DNA of 64,000 nucleotides from the NCBI RefSeq assembly GCF_002220865.2, contig NZ_NHRJ02000001.1, forward strand, positions 372,001 to 436,000. The letters run 5' to 3'. Numbering within the stretch: position 1 is the stretch's first letter; every line of letters begins with the position of its first letter. The stretch is from Paenibacillus xerothermodurans (lineage in GTDB: Bacteria; Bacillota; Bacilli; Paenibacillales; NBRC-103111). Below are positions 45,860 through 55,012 of the stretch, piece after piece. A program made the translations under genes and the position numbers. The notes beneath the pieces are model-generated. The model saw only the letters and a list, made by a program, of their open reading frames with translations, was not told the DNA's origin and searched no databases.

Positions 45860-47744
45860 AAGAATTCCCTCCCCTTGTGTCCTCGCTCTTCAGTTCAACG
45901 GACATCACTGATGCCTGTCCTTTCTTCACCGCTTTATACGGTGCGAAGCTCCAAGACTTCACTTTCTCGACATTGGTGATAATCATAGGCGTCGCCAGAG
46001 ATTTGCAGCCTTTTGCCACCTTTTGCAGATTGAATCGAACAAGCAGTTGTCCTGACTCCACGGTATCGCCTTCCTTAATGAATGCTGTGAACCATTTGCC
46101 CTGCAGCGGAGCTGTGTCTATGCCGATATGAAGCAGCACATCCACGCCTTCCTTTGTTTGAATGCCAACGGCATGCAGGGTCGGGTATAAAATAATGATC
46201 TTACCGGCCACCGGCGAAACCAGCTCACCCCGTTCCGGCATAAAAGCAACACCGTTGCCGACCAGCTTATTGGCAAATATTTGATCTGGCACTTCCTCCA
46301 GCGGTATCATTCTACCCTGCATTGGAGCATTAAACAGCACTTGATGGCTTTCTTTGCCCAGCAGCTTCTTGATTTCTTCCCGAATCAGCTCAGAGTATGT
46401 GCCGAACACCACCTGCACATTGCCTCCGCCGAGCCGAATGACTCCTACAGCCCCCAAATGCTTCAGAGCGGAAATGTCGAGCAGCCGGTCGTTGACTAAA
46501 GTCAACCTGAGTCTAGTGATGCAAGCCTCTATGCTTTTAATGTTTTCCCTGCCTCCCAATGCCTGAAGAACAAGCGGTGAGCGGTAAGGTATATCGCCGG
46601 CCCACTCTTCGAGGTGAGAGCCTTCTTCGCGTCCAGGTGTCGGGATTCGAAATCGCCGTATAGCCCAGCGGAACAAAAAATAGTATACAAGTCCATATGC
46701 CAGCCCTAGCGGCAGCAGCAGCAGCCCGTTGCGCGAGAGATGCAAATTAATTAAAAAGTCGATCGCTCCAGCCGAATACGAAAAACCGTGATGAATATCG
46801 AGCGCAGAAGCGATCCACATCGCAAAGCCGGATAAAATGGCATGAACGATAAATAAATAAGGCGCAACGAATAAAAAAGCGAATTCGATAGGTTCAGTTA
46901 CTCCTGTTAAAAACGAGGCGAGTGCCGCCGTCATAAAAGTAGCCCGAATTTTGGGCTTCAGATCTTCCCGGGCTTCCTGGATGATCGCCAGCGCGATGGC
47001 AGGCAGAGCAAACATCATAATAGGGTACAACCCCGCCATGTAGACGCCTGCCGTAGGGTCACCGGAAAAATATCGCGGCAAATCCCCGAAGATCATTTCA
47101 CCTCCGGGTTTTTCATAAGCACCCAATTGATACCAGAAAAAATTGTTGAATACATGGTGTAATCCCGAAGGCACTAACAAACGATGGATCACGCCATATA
47201 AAAATGTCCCAAACCCGCCTAAACTAAGTATGGCATCGGAGAGCGTTTCCATGAAGGCTTCCATGTATGGGCCGATTTCGATTGTGATGATGCTTAGAAA
47301 AAAAATCGACAGTCCCATAAGAAACGGAACCATCCGGGGGCCGCCAAAAAGCTGGATGTATTCGGGCAGACGAATATTTTTGCAGCGATGATATAATACT
47401 GCGGCCAGCAATCCGATTAATATGCCTCCCGGTACACCGAGATGGAATACATCGCCCAAGTAATGCTTGGTCACTTGTATGAATATGAGATGACCGATCA
47501 GTGCCGACATGCCGGCAATTCCCGCGCTTTCCGTCAAACCGAGGGCGACCCCGACGGCGAATATCATCGGTAAGTACGTAAAAATTGTATTGCCGCAAAA
47601 TAATAAAATTTCACCGAACCGGGACATGTTTACTTCGTCCCACGGCAACGTCCCCAAACGCAGCAGAATAGCTGCAACCGGGATGGTCATGGTCGGCAGC
47701 ATCAGCGACCGGCCTAACTGCTGCAAATTACCCATCCAGTTCAA
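45852..47744 (-). CDS. PTS permease IICBA, glucose/N-acetylglucosamine family
   Basis: 630 residues in one chain. The N-terminal IIC domain (~10 membrane helices) has SLMLPTMTIPVAAILLRLG and FLTGVTEPIEFAF. The IIB domain has its cysteine in IEACITRLRL (~406), and the IIA domain its histidine in LLHIGIDTAPLQG (~534). The transporter brings in and phosphorylates a hexose such as GlcNAc or glucose; the exact sugar is unknown. TTG 47744 is the likely start (GGAGG 11 nt upstream), although ATG 47735 is possible. Stop overlaps ptsI. Confidence 0.92.
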   Translation of the reverse strand: MNWMGNLQQLGRSLMLPTMTIPVAAILLRLGTLPWDEVNMSRFGEILLFCGNTIFTYLPMIFAVGVALGLTESAGIAGMSALIGHLIFIQVTKHYLGDVFHLGVPGGILIGLLAAVLYHRCKNIRLPEYIQLFGGPRMVPFLMGLSIFFLSIITIEIGPYMEAFMETLSDAILSLGGFGTFLYGVIHRLLVPSGLHHVFNNFFWYQLGAYEKPGGEMIFGDLPRYFSGDPTAGVYMAGLYPIMMFALPAIALAIIQEAREDLKPKIRATFMTAALASFLTGVTEPIEFAFLFVAPYLFIVHAILSGFAMWIASALDIHHGFSYSAGAIDFLINLHLSRNGLLLLPLGLAYGLVYYFLFRWAIRRFRIPTPGREEGSHLEEWAGDIPYRSPLVLQALGGRENIKSIEACITRLRLTLVNDRLLDISALKHLGAVGVIRLGGGNVQVVFGTYSELIREEIKKLLGKESHQVLFNAPMQGRMIPLEEVPDQIFANKLVGNGVAFMPERGELVSPVAGKIIILYPTLHAVGIQTKEGVDVLLHIGIDTAPLQGKWFTAFIKEGDTVESGQLLVRFNLQKVAKGCKSLATPMIITNVEKVKSWSFAPYKAVKKGQASVMSVELKSEDTRGGNSFG

Positions 47745-47771
47745 AACCTTCGCACCCTCCTTTCTAGTTCG

Positions 47772-47801
47772 ATGGTAAGGCCAACCGGCTGCTTTTGTCA
47801 A
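47772..47801 (-). promoter_or_regulatory. Probable promoter of the PTS permease-ptsI unit
   Basis: A perfect TTGACA (47801-47796, minus strand) lies 18 bp before TACCAT (47777-47772). The start would be near 47765, shortly before the ribosome site. No RAT or antiterminator-type element was seen. Confidence 0.5.
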
Positions 47802-47847
47802 ACAACAGAAACCTCCCGGTTCCGTTCAATCACGACGCTTCATCCGC

Positions 47848-47873
47848 AAAAGAAAACGGGCCGGATGGCCCGT
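47848..47873 (-). terminator. Terminator of the thiE unit
   Basis: The stem ACGGGCC/GGCCCGT (47856-47873), with a GGAT loop on the plus strand, is followed on the minus strand by TTTTCTTTT. It ends the unit beginning with the CoA-binding or C39 gene and containing thiE. Confidence 0.75.
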
Positions 47874-47940
47874 ATAGAATGTCGGCAATGGTCGGATGCA
47901 CGGAGCGTCAAGCTTCGCATACATGCCACGTGGATTGGCT

Positions 47941-48606
47941 TCACGTGTCGGTGCTGCGATTATACAGAGCGATGCGGACGTTCTCCGCTAACGTGTAACC
48001 CGCGTTCCGTGGATCATGCTGCTGCGTGATGGCAGACACGACCGCAACACCATGAGCCCCTGCCGCAATTACCTGCGATGCATTGTTGTGATTGATTCCA
48101 CCAATACCAACCAGAGGGACATCCCATCGTGCGGCGATATCCCGGATCAGACCGGTACCGATAGCTTCTCCCGCGTCAGGCTTCGTGGAGGTGGAGAAAA
48201 TGGGCCCAACGCCCAGATAATCCGCACCGTTCTCCATCGCCCACTCCGCCTCCTCCATGGTTCCGGCGGAAATGCCAATGATCTTGTCATCGCCCAGCAG
48301 CCTGCGTGCGGCCAGCCCGGGCAGATCATCCTGCCCGACATGTACGCCGTCGGCATCCAATAGCAGCGCAACATCGATACGATCGTTGACTATGAACGGA
48401 ACTGAGAATTCGCGGCATAAATCACGAAGCTGCTTCCCCTGTTCCATCACCTGCTTTAACTGCGCGTGCTTTTCCCGAAGCTGAAGCATGGTAACACCAC
48501 CGGCTAGTGCTTCCTGCGCCATCTGGAGCGCGGTACGGTGCCCGGCTGCCTCAACTCCCATCACCAGGTATACCGGAAGAGCTGAAGTTACCCTTTCACG
48601 CGACAA
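47941..48606 (-). CDS. thiE: Thiamine-phosphate synthase
   Basis: 221 residues. The TIM-barrel signatures of ThiE are visible: LQLREKHAQ, VNDRIDVALLLDADGVHVGQDDLP and VGIGGINHNNASQVI. It joins HMP-PP and thiazole phosphate to thiamine phosphate. The TTG start 48606 has GGAGG 9 nt upstream. It is 2 bp after the CoA-binding gene. No TPP riboswitch is visible in front, and no other thiamine gene is in the window. Confidence 0.94.
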   Translation of the reverse strand: MSRERVTSALPVYLVMGVEAAGHRTALQMAQEALAGGVTMLQLREKHAQLKQVMEQGKQLRDLCREFSVPFIVNDRIDVALLLDADGVHVGQDDLPGLAARRLLGDDKIIGISAGTMEEAEWAMENGADYLGVGPIFSTSTKPDAGEAIGTGLIRDIAARWDVPLVGIGGINHNNASQVIAAGAHGVAVVSAITQQHDPRNAGYTLAENVRIALYNRSTDT

Positions 48607-48608
48607 GG

Positions 48609-49034
48609 TTATTTCCCTCCCGGCAGCAGGATGGAGTCTTCCACCTTGATGCAGCGGTCCATGATGACTTCCAGCCCTCCGGCCTTCGCCACGTCCGCCG
48701 CCTCTTCGCTGTAGATTCCTTGCTGCAGCCAGAATACCTTTGCTTTAATTTTGACCGCTTCTTCAGCTACCGGCAAAACATACTCGCTGCGCCGAAACAC
48801 ATTCACAATGTCAACAGGTTCAGGTATATCAGACAACGAAGCATAGCAAGCTTCACCTAAAATTTGCTCCGCGTTTGGATTAACCGGAATGATCCGGTAG
48901 CCTTTCTTCTGCATCGCCTCAGATACCATGTAAGATATACGATCAGGCTTGTCCGATAAGCCCACCACAGCTACATTGCGGGAAGAGTGCAAGATCTCCT
49001 TAATCCGGTCCCTTGATGGGTTTTCAAATGCCAT
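48609..49034 (-). CDS. CoA-binding protein (YccU family)
   Basis: 141 residues with a Rossmann CoA-binding domain: NVAVVGLSDKPDRISYMVSEAMQKKGYRIIPVNPN and VFWLQQGIYSEEAADVAKAGG are typical of this family. Members are cytoplasmic and bind CoA; their roles are largely unknown. The stop is 2 bp before the thiE start. AGAAAGGA precedes the ATG. The C39-like gene lies upstream by 50 bp on the same strand. Confidence 0.9.
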   Translation of the reverse strand: MAFENPSRDRIKEILHSSRNVAVVGLSDKPDRISYMVSEAMQKKGYRIIPVNPNAEQILGEACYASLSDIPEPVDIVNVFRRSEYVLPVAEEAVKIKAKVFWLQQGIYSEEAADVAKAGGLEVIMDRCIKVEDSILLPGGK

Positions 49035-49084
49035 GACGGCTCAGTCCTTTCTCTATTCGCTGTTTCTATTCCTCTATCATTATT

Positions 49085-49888
49085 TTATTTGGTATAAGAC
49101 AGTGCTTGTCGTCCCATAGCTTCCCAGGTTTGAAGAAACTGTGCTTTGTCGATCTTGACCTGTGCTTTTCCGCTGAGGGGATCGTTGACATATACGTTCT
49201 GCTCATCAAAACCGACAAGCAGTACGGCATGCTCCATAAATGTTGTTTTGATCGGACCGATCGGCGTGTCCCATACCGTCCATTTGTTCGGCACCTTGTA
49301 ATCAATGGTTGTCCACACAACGGACGGAATGCCCTCACGCAGCTGCTGCTCCAGCTTATGGAAAGGCTCGTTGGTTAGATCTATCGCAGTGGGAATATAT
49401 TTATGCTGCAGCTCGAACAGCGCTGTGTGGTATATGCCAAAGCCTTTAGCAGCCCCGGTGATTTCACCGACAAAACCTGTGTTGGGATTACCCCAAAAGA
49501 CTATTTCACCATTCTTGCCCATTCTCAGCGGGGTTGTATCCCGCTTCATCTCTGGAAGCAGCTTCATTTTGTCCTTCTGCACTCCGTAAAATTGCAGCAG
49601 CATCGTCAAGCTGGTCAGCTCACAGCCCGACGGCAGCTCCGGTAGCTGACGAACAACAGGTGCTTCCAGCATCGCAGACTTCGCCGGTGCAGGCGCGGCC
49701 GCTGTGGCCGCGCTGGGCTGCTCCACGACTGCCGTCTCGGCGCGAGCGACAGGAGCAGCTTCACGAAACCAAGCTTGCCCGGTTATCTTGCCATATAGCA
49801 GAACGGCGAGCACACCGCTGGCGAACAGGAGGCCGGCAATTAGAAAAAAACCAAGGGTGACTTGGATTCCTTTCCATAGCACCATCAT
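49085..49888 (-). CDS. C39-like peptidase, membrane-anchored
   Basis: 267 residues. The N-terminus is a single membrane helix or uncleaved signal (VTLGFFLIAGLLFASGVLAVLLYGKI), then an A/P-rich linker and a C39-like (peptidase_C39_2) domain: ELPSGCELTSLTMLLQFYG holds the catalytic cysteine, and TFMEHAVLLVGFDEQNVYVNDP holds the histidine and aspartate. The active site would be outside the membrane. C39-type domains cut at GG sites or cleave peptidoglycan-linked peptides; here the target is unknown. Confidence 0.85.
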   Translation of the reverse strand: MMVLWKGIQVTLGFFLIAGLLFASGVLAVLLYGKITGQAWFREAAPVARAETAVVEQPSAATAAAPAPAKSAMLEAPVVRQLPELPSGCELTSLTMLLQFYGVQKDKMKLLPEMKRDTTPLRMGKNGEIVFWGNPNTGFVGEITGAAKGFGIYHTALFELQHKYIPTAIDLTNEPFHKLEQQLREGIPSVVWTTIDYKVPNKWTVWDTPIGPIKTTFMEHAVLLVGFDEQNVYVNDPLSGKAQVKIDKAQFLQTWEAMGRQALSYTK

Positions 49889-49949
49889 CTTAACTCAACC
49901 CACTTCATATTATTGTCATCTTGTTGTTCGCATGCGGCTTGTGACAAGA

Positions 49950-51245
49950 TTATTGTTCGACTAATTCGATATGCGCTCCTAAGGACAATAAATGCTCGAA
50001 ATAGTGCGGATAAGATTTGGCCACATGATGGGCATCGTTGATGATAAGCCCCTGCTCCGAACGCAATCCGACCACAGTTAATGCCATGATGACCCGGTGA
50101 TCGTAGTGTGCGTTAATCTCGACACCGCCTGGCACTCCTTGCGGGCGGCCGTGCACAATAATCTCGCTTTGCCGTTCCTCTACGTCAGCTCCCGCTTTGC
50201 GCAGTTCGTTGAGGTAGTCGGTGATGCGGTCGCATTCTTTGTAGCGTAAGTTTTCCACATTGTAAAAGCGTGAGGTTCCTTCAGCGAACACAGCTGCCGC
50301 CACCATTGCGAGCACGGCATCTGTAAAATGGTCTCCGTCGAACTCCCCGCCCAGCAGCTGTTGATTGCCGAGAACCCGTACGAGCCCGCTCTCATGAGTG
50401 AGATTTACACCCATGCTGCGCAGCACGTCGACCACCGCTTTTTCCCCCTGCTTGCTATTCTCCTCGAGCCGAAGCACCGTCACGTCGGAGTTGGTCACAG
50501 CGGCGGCGGCCAGAATAGCGGCCGAACCCGGATAATCTCCCTGTACTACGTACTTTTGCGACTGATAACTTTGCCGGCCTGGCACGTTGTAATGCATCAG
50601 GTCATCTGATGCCTCAATTTTGATCCCGGCCTGCTGCAGCACTTCCAGCGTCTGGCCGACGATCACCTTGGATTTCAGATCGTGCAGCACTTCGATCTCA
50701 CTGTCCTCTTCAAGCAGCGGTGTCAAAAACAACAGGGAGCTCAGGAATTGGGAACTCACGCTGCCCGATACCGTCAGCTTGCCCCCACGGGGGCGGCCGC
50801 CGCGAATTGTAATAGGCAGCTTACCCTGATTATGTTCGACCTCTACACCCATCTGCTGCAGTGTCGCAATTAAATCGTCGTGCGGACGTTTGCCCAGTGA
50901 ATCGGGGTAAGTGTTCACAAACGTTACTTCAGGACACAAAGCTGCGGTAGACATCAAAAAACGCAGCACTGCTCCTGCATTGCCAACGTTCAATTCTTTC
51001 ACCGGCTTAGGATGCCTGCCGAACCCCTGAATGGTCATTTTCTCGTCGTCTTCCTCGACAACCGCACCCAGATCGCGAATACACCGGCGCATCGCATCAC
51101 TATCCTCACTATGGGCGGGATAATAGATCGTGCTGGTGCCTTCAGCCAGCGCCCCGATCAGCAAATAGCGCGTGGTGTAATTTTTGGAGGACAGGGCTTG
51201 AATCGTACCTTTTAATTGATTTGTCGGCTTCACAATGGCTTTCAT
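49950..51245 (-). CDS. aroA: 3-phosphoshikimate 1-carboxyvinyltransferase (EPSP synthase)
   Basis: 431 residues. It has the double inside-out barrel EPSPS order, with the catalytic Asp (DGDHFTDAVLAM) and Glu (RYKECDRI). The family motifs are divergent: SKSxxNR reads SKNYTTR, and the loop GNAGTAMRP of class I reads GNAGAVLRF, with the positions equal to E. coli Thr97 and Pro101 changed to Ala and Phe. Enzyme activity is expected from the overall fold and catalytic residues. It makes EPSP for aromatic amino acids. The ATG has GGGGAG ~9 nt upstream. No other aro gene than aroK is nearby. Confidence 0.9.
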   Translation of the reverse strand: MKAIVKPTNQLKGTIQALSSKNYTTRYLLIGALAEGTSTIYYPAHSEDSDAMRRCIRDLGAVVEEDDEKMTIQGFGRHPKPVKELNVGNAGAVLRFLMSTAALCPEVTFVNTYPDSLGKRPHDDLIATLQQMGVEVEHNQGKLPITIRGGRPRGGKLTVSGSVSSQFLSSLLFLTPLLEEDSEIEVLHDLKSKVIVGQTLEVLQQAGIKIEASDDLMHYNVPGRQSYQSQKYVVQGDYPGSAAILAAAAVTNSDVTVLRLEENSKQGEKAVVDVLRSMGVNLTHESGLVRVLGNQQLLGGEFDGDHFTDAVLAMVAAAVFAEGTSRFYNVENLRYKECDRITDYLNELRKAGADVEERQSEIIVHGRPQGVPGGVEINAHYDHRVIMALTVVGLRSEQGLIINDAHHVAKSYPHYFEHLLSLGAHIELVEQ

Positions 51246-51418
51246 GTATATGTAGCTCCCCTTTTCCGAAAAAAAAGTCCGTATTAATAACCTGTTTGCT
51301 TATAGGTACAGCCAGTTTACCATATGTTTCATAACGTTGAAAACGGGAAGTTTGACCCTCGCCGGCATTGTCTATATCATGAGTGGAGATGGATCATTAC
51401 TTTGTTAGGAGGCACAAG

Positions 51419-51712
51419 ATGCAAACGATTACCCCCCAGCAGCTCAAAAACCGGTTAAATAACAATGAGCCGCTGCATATCATCGACGTAAGGGAACCTG
51501 AAGAAATCGCAACCGGCATGATTGCCGGAGCCGTGTCGATACCGCTCGGGCAAATCCCTGAGCGCATCGACGAGATTCCGCGGGACAAAGAGACGATTCT
51601 CGTATGCCGAGGCGGAAACCGCAGTAAAAGAGCTTATGACTTTTTGACCGCTCAGGGCTTCACAAATCTCACCAATATGACCGGCGGTATGATGGAGTGG
51701 GAGGCGCTTTAA
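51419..51712 (+). CDS. Rhodanese-like domain protein
   Basis: 97 residues, a single rhodanese domain: HIIDVREPEEIATGMIAGAVSIPLG and the active-site loop VCRGGNRS with its cysteine. It transfers or carries sulfane sulfur; the physiological acceptor is unknown. I start at ATG 51419, preceded by AGGAGG 6 nt upstream; the frame continues upstream to 51383 without support. Its stop overlaps the stop of aroK on the opposite strand, within a large inverted repeat. Confidence 0.9.
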   Translation: MQTITPQQLKNRLNNNEPLHIIDVREPEEIATGMIAGAVSIPLGQIPERIDEIPRDKETILVCRGGNRSKRAYDFLTAQGFTNLTNMTGGMMEWEAL

Positions 51713-51728
51713 AGCGCCTGCTCCACTC
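51695..51728. repeat. 34-bp inverted repeat covering two convergent stop codons
   Basis: GGCGCTTTAAAGCGCC (51703-51718) is centred exactly on TTTAAA, which holds the TAA of the rhodanese gene (51710-51712) and, on the other strand, the TAA of aroK (51711-51709). Outer arms GAGTGG (51695-51700) and CCACTC (51723-51728) extend it across a small internal loop. It could serve as a shared 3' hairpin; no U-run follows on either strand. Confidence 0.85.
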
Positions 51729-52209
51729 GGTCAACGATTTCCTTCACAGTTAGACCGGTTGTGTCAATCGTAAGATCTGCGAAATCATACGCGTGCTTGC
51801 GACGCTGCATAAGTGCCTTCACCTTTTCCTCCACATTCCCCTGTACCAGTGGCCGGTTTTCATCGAGACTTACGCGCGAGATAATCGTTTCCAGCGAGGC
51901 TGTTAAAGCAATAACAAAGCCGCGTGTTTTCATACATATCCTATCTCTCTCAGCTAGCACGGCGCCGCCGCCTGTTGATATCACCTGTCCGTTGTCCGCC
52001 AATGTGCGCTCGATCATCTCGCTCTCCAACGCCCGGAATGCAGCTTCTCCTTGCAGCTTAAATATCTCGCTGATCGTCGTGCATTGCTCCGCCTCTATTT
52101 GCTGATCGGTATCTACGAACCGCCAGCCCAACCGCTCCGACAGCGCCCTGCCAACCGTTGATTTCCCGCTTCCCGCGAACCCTATCAGTACCACGTTTTG
52201 CATTGCCAA
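51709..52209 (-). CDS. aroK: Shikimate kinase
   Basis: 166 residues from a TTG start at 52209 (GAGGTG 9 nt upstream); ATG 52203 (MQNVVLIGFAG) is an alternative. The P-loop GFAGSGKSTVG lies at ~9-19, followed by the shikimate-binding region with FVDTDQQIE and TGGGAV. It phosphorylates shikimate, the step before AroA, whose gene is 460 bp away in the same orientation with the rhodanese gene between. The stop coincides with the rhodanese stop. Confidence 0.93.
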   Translation of the reverse strand: MAMQNVVLIGFAGSGKSTVGRALSERLGWRFVDTDQQIEAEQCTTISEIFKLQGEAAFRALESEMIERTLADNGQVISTGGGAVLAERDRICMKTRGFVIALTASLETIISRVSLDENRPLVQGNVEEKVKALMQRRKHAYDFADLTIDTTGLTVKEIVDRVEQAL

Positions 52210-52397
52210 CGTACTATACACCTCGCATGCGCATAAAAATATGAACCCTATAATCATAGCACAGGCAGCAAATGAAGAATAGAAACTAACATAGGGACAT
52301 AAGATTGAACTGTGGATGTATGTGTGAATTTTATCATCCGATGCAGTGGCGATGACAATAAGGCTTTCCAGGCCTCCCCAACCATTATGGAAGCGAG

Positions 52398-52760
52398 ATG
52401 ATCTTGTCCATGCAATCTTCGTTGCAAAAATCAGCACCTGCTCACCTGAATTGTGCGCAGCGCAAATGGGATCAGCTCGGTGATCCTGCCCATGTCCTGT
52501 GCAGAGAAGATGTAGTGTGGATCTTAGAATTTATCAAAAAAAAGGTGGCTGAGGAGGACCCCCAACTCATGGAGCTCTCCCAGCCACGCTTATTGCAAAA
52601 TTTTCGTCATTTCGCAGAGATTGCATTAATGCTGATCAACCAAAGATCCCGCTTCGATTCGGAAGCCGACCTTCTGAAAGCTTGGATCGCAGAAGCCACT
52701 CACGGCCTGACACCGTCTGACCGCCGTGACTCAGCGAAGCTTAGTTCTCCATCCAATTAA
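52398..52760 (+). CDS. Small uncharacterised protein
   Basis: 120 residues, with a likely start at ATG 52398 (weak ribosome site); ATG 52410 is possible. The sequence ([23 protein letters not shown] and [16 protein letters not shown]) is helical and charged. No family is recognised. It overlaps the 3' end of gndA on the opposite strand by 20 bp. A regular codon pattern and position in an otherwise empty gap support a real gene, but there is no other evidence. Confidence 0.45.
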   Translation: MILSMQSSLQKSAPAHLNCAQRKWDQLGDPAHVLCREDVVWILEFIKKKVAEEDPQLMELSQPRLLQNFRHFAEIALMLINQRSRFDSEADLLKAWIAEATHGLTPSDRRDSAKLSSPSN

Positions 52761-54153
52761 AGTGGAAGGAGCCTTCCTTGTCCACACGTTGGAAGGTGTG
52801 CGCACCAAAGTAATCTCTTTGCGCTTGCAGCAGATTCGCAGGCAAACGCTCAGTACGGTAGCTGTCATAGTAAGCCAATGCCGACGCAAAAGCAGGCACC
52901 GGAATACCGCGTGATACAGCGGTGGCCACAACGGATCTCCAAGCGTCCTGATAGTTTTCAACTACGCCTTGGAAGTATTCGTCAAGCAGCAGGTTTTTCA
53001 AATCGGCGTTACGGTCGTACGCATCCTTGATGTTTTGCAGGAAGCGCGCACGGATGATGCAGCCGCCGCGGAAAATCATAGCGATGCTGCCGTAATCCAG
53101 GTTCCAGTCGTATTCTTCCGACGCTGCACGCATTTGTGCAAAGCCTTGAGCGTAGGAGCAAATTTTACTTGCATACAGTGCTTTGCGGACCGCTTCGATG
53201 AATTCTTTGCGATCGCCTGTGTAAGCCGGTGCCTTCGGTCCGTTCAATACCTTGCTTGCTGCTACACGCTCTTGCTTCATAGCGGACAAGAAACGAGAGA
53301 ACACGGATTCCGTGATGATTGACAATGGAACTCCAAGATCCAAGGCGCTTTGGCTAGTCCATTTTCCTGTACCTTTTTGGCCTGCGGAATCGAGAATTAC
53401 ATCGACCATTGGTTTGCCGGTTTCAGGATCCTTTTTGGTAAAGATGTCTGTAGTGATCTCGATTAAGTAGCTGTCGAGCTCGCCTTTGTTCCAATCCGCG
53501 AAGATTTCATGAAGCTCTTCGGTACTCACGTCGAGCACGTCCTTCAGCAAATGGTACGCTTCGCAGATCAGCTGCATGTCGCCGTACTCGATGCCGTTGT
53601 GGACCATTTTTACGTAGTGGCCTGCGCCGTCCGGTCCGATGTATGTGCAGCAAGGGTCTCCGTTGACCTTCGCCGAGATTGCTGTAAGAATCGGCTCAAC
53701 CAGCTCGTACGCGTCTCTTTGACCGCCGGGCATGATGGAAGGCCCCTTAAGCGCTCCTTCTTCACCGCCGGATACACCGGTTCCGATAAAGTTGAAACCA
53801 AGCTCGGAAAGCTCTTTGTTTCTACGCTGTGTATCAGGGAAATAAGCATTACCGCCATCGATAATGATGTCACCTTTATCCAAATGCGGGGTCAACGCAT
53901 TGATTGTTGCGTCCGTGCCTGCGCCCGCCTGTACCATGATCAATATTTTACGCGGCTTTTCCAGAGAAGCGACAAACTCCTCGATGCTGTATGTACCTAC
54001 GAGCTGTTTGCCTTTTGCTTCTTCCAGCAACGCGTCGGTTTTTTCACGGGAACGGTTATACACCGATACGGTGAATCCTCTGCTTTCAATGTTCAGTGCC
54101 AGGTTTTTACCCATCACAGCGAGTCCGATGACTCCCACTTGTTGCTTAGACAT
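52741..54153 (-). CDS. gndA: 6-phosphogluconate dehydrogenase (decarboxylating)
   Basis: 470 residues. The cofactor-binding [16 protein letters not shown], the catalytic GPSIMPGG / [13 protein letters not shown] (Lys and Asn) and the C-terminal [10 protein letters not shown] block are conserved. It oxidises 6-phosphogluconate to ribulose-5-phosphate and CO2, feeding the pentose phosphate pathway. A TATAAT box at 54200-54195 (minus) suggests its own promoter, in addition to transcription from the gluconate genes upstream. It is the last gene of the LacI-LarA-GntK-SDR-GndA set. Confidence 0.96.
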   Translation of the reverse strand: MSKQQVGVIGLAVMGKNLALNIESRGFTVSVYNRSREKTDALLEEAKGKQLVGTYSIEEFVASLEKPRKILIMVQAGAGTDATINALTPHLDKGDIIIDGGNAYFPDTQRRNKELSELGFNFIGTGVSGGEEGALKGPSIMPGGQRDAYELVEPILTAISAKVNGDPCCTYIGPDGAGHYVKMVHNGIEYGDMQLICEAYHLLKDVLDVSTEELHEIFADWNKGELDSYLIEITTDIFTKKDPETGKPMVDVILDSAGQKGTGKWTSQSALDLGVPLSIITESVFSRFLSAMKQERVAASKVLNGPKAPAYTGDRKEFIEAVRKALYASKICSYAQGFAQMRAASEEYDWNLDYGSIAMIFRGGCIIRARFLQNIKDAYDRNADLKNLLLDEYFQGVVENYQDAWRSVVATAVSRGIPVPAFASALAYYDSYRTERLPANLLQAQRDYFGAHTFQRVDKEGSFHFNWMEN

Positions 54154-54194
54154 TTCTTTATCTTCCTCTCCTTCTTTTTTCCTACCCAGAACCT

Positions 54195-54216
54195 ATTATA
54201 CGATTTTAAAACGATT
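54195..54216 (-). promoter_or_regulatory. Possible internal promoter before gndA
   Basis: A perfect TATAAT (54200-54195, minus strand) with a poor T-rich -35. It lies 42 bp before the gndA start and after an AT-rich hairpin (TTTGAAAAA/TTTTTCAAA) at 54212-54235. Confidence 0.35.
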
Positions 54217-54244
54217 TTGAAAAATAATGTTTTTCAAACCCCTA

Positions 54245-55012
54245 TTAAATCGTCATCGCTCCGAACCCGCCGTCAACAGTCAACAGGGATCCGGTCACAA
54301 AGCTGGAGGCCTTCTCCGAGGCAAGGAATACCGCCGCGCCCTGCAACTCTTCCGCGTCGCCGAACCGGTTCATCGGCGTGTGCCGCATGATCGATTCCAC
54401 CCGATCGGGAGACAAAATTTTACGGTTCTGTTCCGCAGGGAAAAAGCCCGGGATAATCGCGTTGACACGCACGCGGGCGGGTGCAAATTCACGTGCCAGG
54501 AACTTGGTGACGTTGTTCACCGCCGCCTTTGATGCAGAATAAGTAAACACGCGGGACAGCGGTATTTCAGAGGATGCGGATGATATATTGATAATGCTTC
54601 CTCCTTCACCTTTATCCACCATATGTTTACCAAAAACTTGGCAGGCTAACACAACACTTTTCAGGTTCACTTCCATAATAGAATCCCATTCGTCCATTTG
54701 CAAATCGAAGAATGGGGTCGGGCTGTTTTTGCCGGGACAATTCATCAGCACATCTACACGGCCGGTCCATGCCAGCACATCGGCGAGAACCTGCTGCAAA
54801 TCCTCGACCTTCGTTGCATCTGCGGAGAATACCTCGGCGCTGCCGCCCGCCTCTTCGATCTTTTTTTTCACTTCAATCGATTTCTCGGCATTGCGCCCCA
54901 CTACTGCGACATTTGCGCCATGCCCGCCGAGTGCGATTGCCATCGCTCCGCCCAGCGTGCTGTTCCCCCCGATAATAACAGCTGTTTTCCCAGTTAGATC
55001 GAATAAGTTCAT
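54245..55012 (-). CDS. SDR oxidoreductase, D-mannonate / gluconate dehydrogenase type
   Basis: 255 residues. The cofactor loop is IGGNSTLGGAMA (~14-25), and the catalytic Ser/Tyr/Lys set is present (NISSASSE, YSASKAAVN). The stretch IPGFFPAEQNRKIL is typical of SDR D-mannonate oxidoreductases (YjmF/UxuB type). It may interconvert D-mannonate with fructuronate, or gluconate with 5-keto-gluconate. The ATG has AGGAGG 8 nt upstream. It lies between gntK and gndA, so a role in sugar-acid catabolism is likely. Confidence 0.85.
   Translation of the reverse strand: MNLFDLTGKTAVIIGGNSTLGGAMAIALGGHGANVAVVGRNAEKSIEVKKKIEEAGGSAEVFSADATKVEDLQQVLADVLAWTGRVDVLMNCPGKNSPTPFFDLQMDEWDSIMEVNLKSVVLACQVFGKHMVDKGEGGSIINISSASSEIPLSRVFTYSASKAAVNNVTKFLAREFAPARVRVNAIIPGFFPAEQNRKILSPDRVESIMRHTPMNRFGDAEELQGAAVFLASEKASSFVTGSLLTVDGGFGAMTI

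Noticed and set aside
48607-48700. TPP riboswitch before thiE
   Set aside because: The gap to the upstream gene is 2 bp and no THI-box is seen.
53509-54390. 293-codon plus-strand frame over gndA
   Set aside because: Antisense to gndA, whose family motifs are complete.
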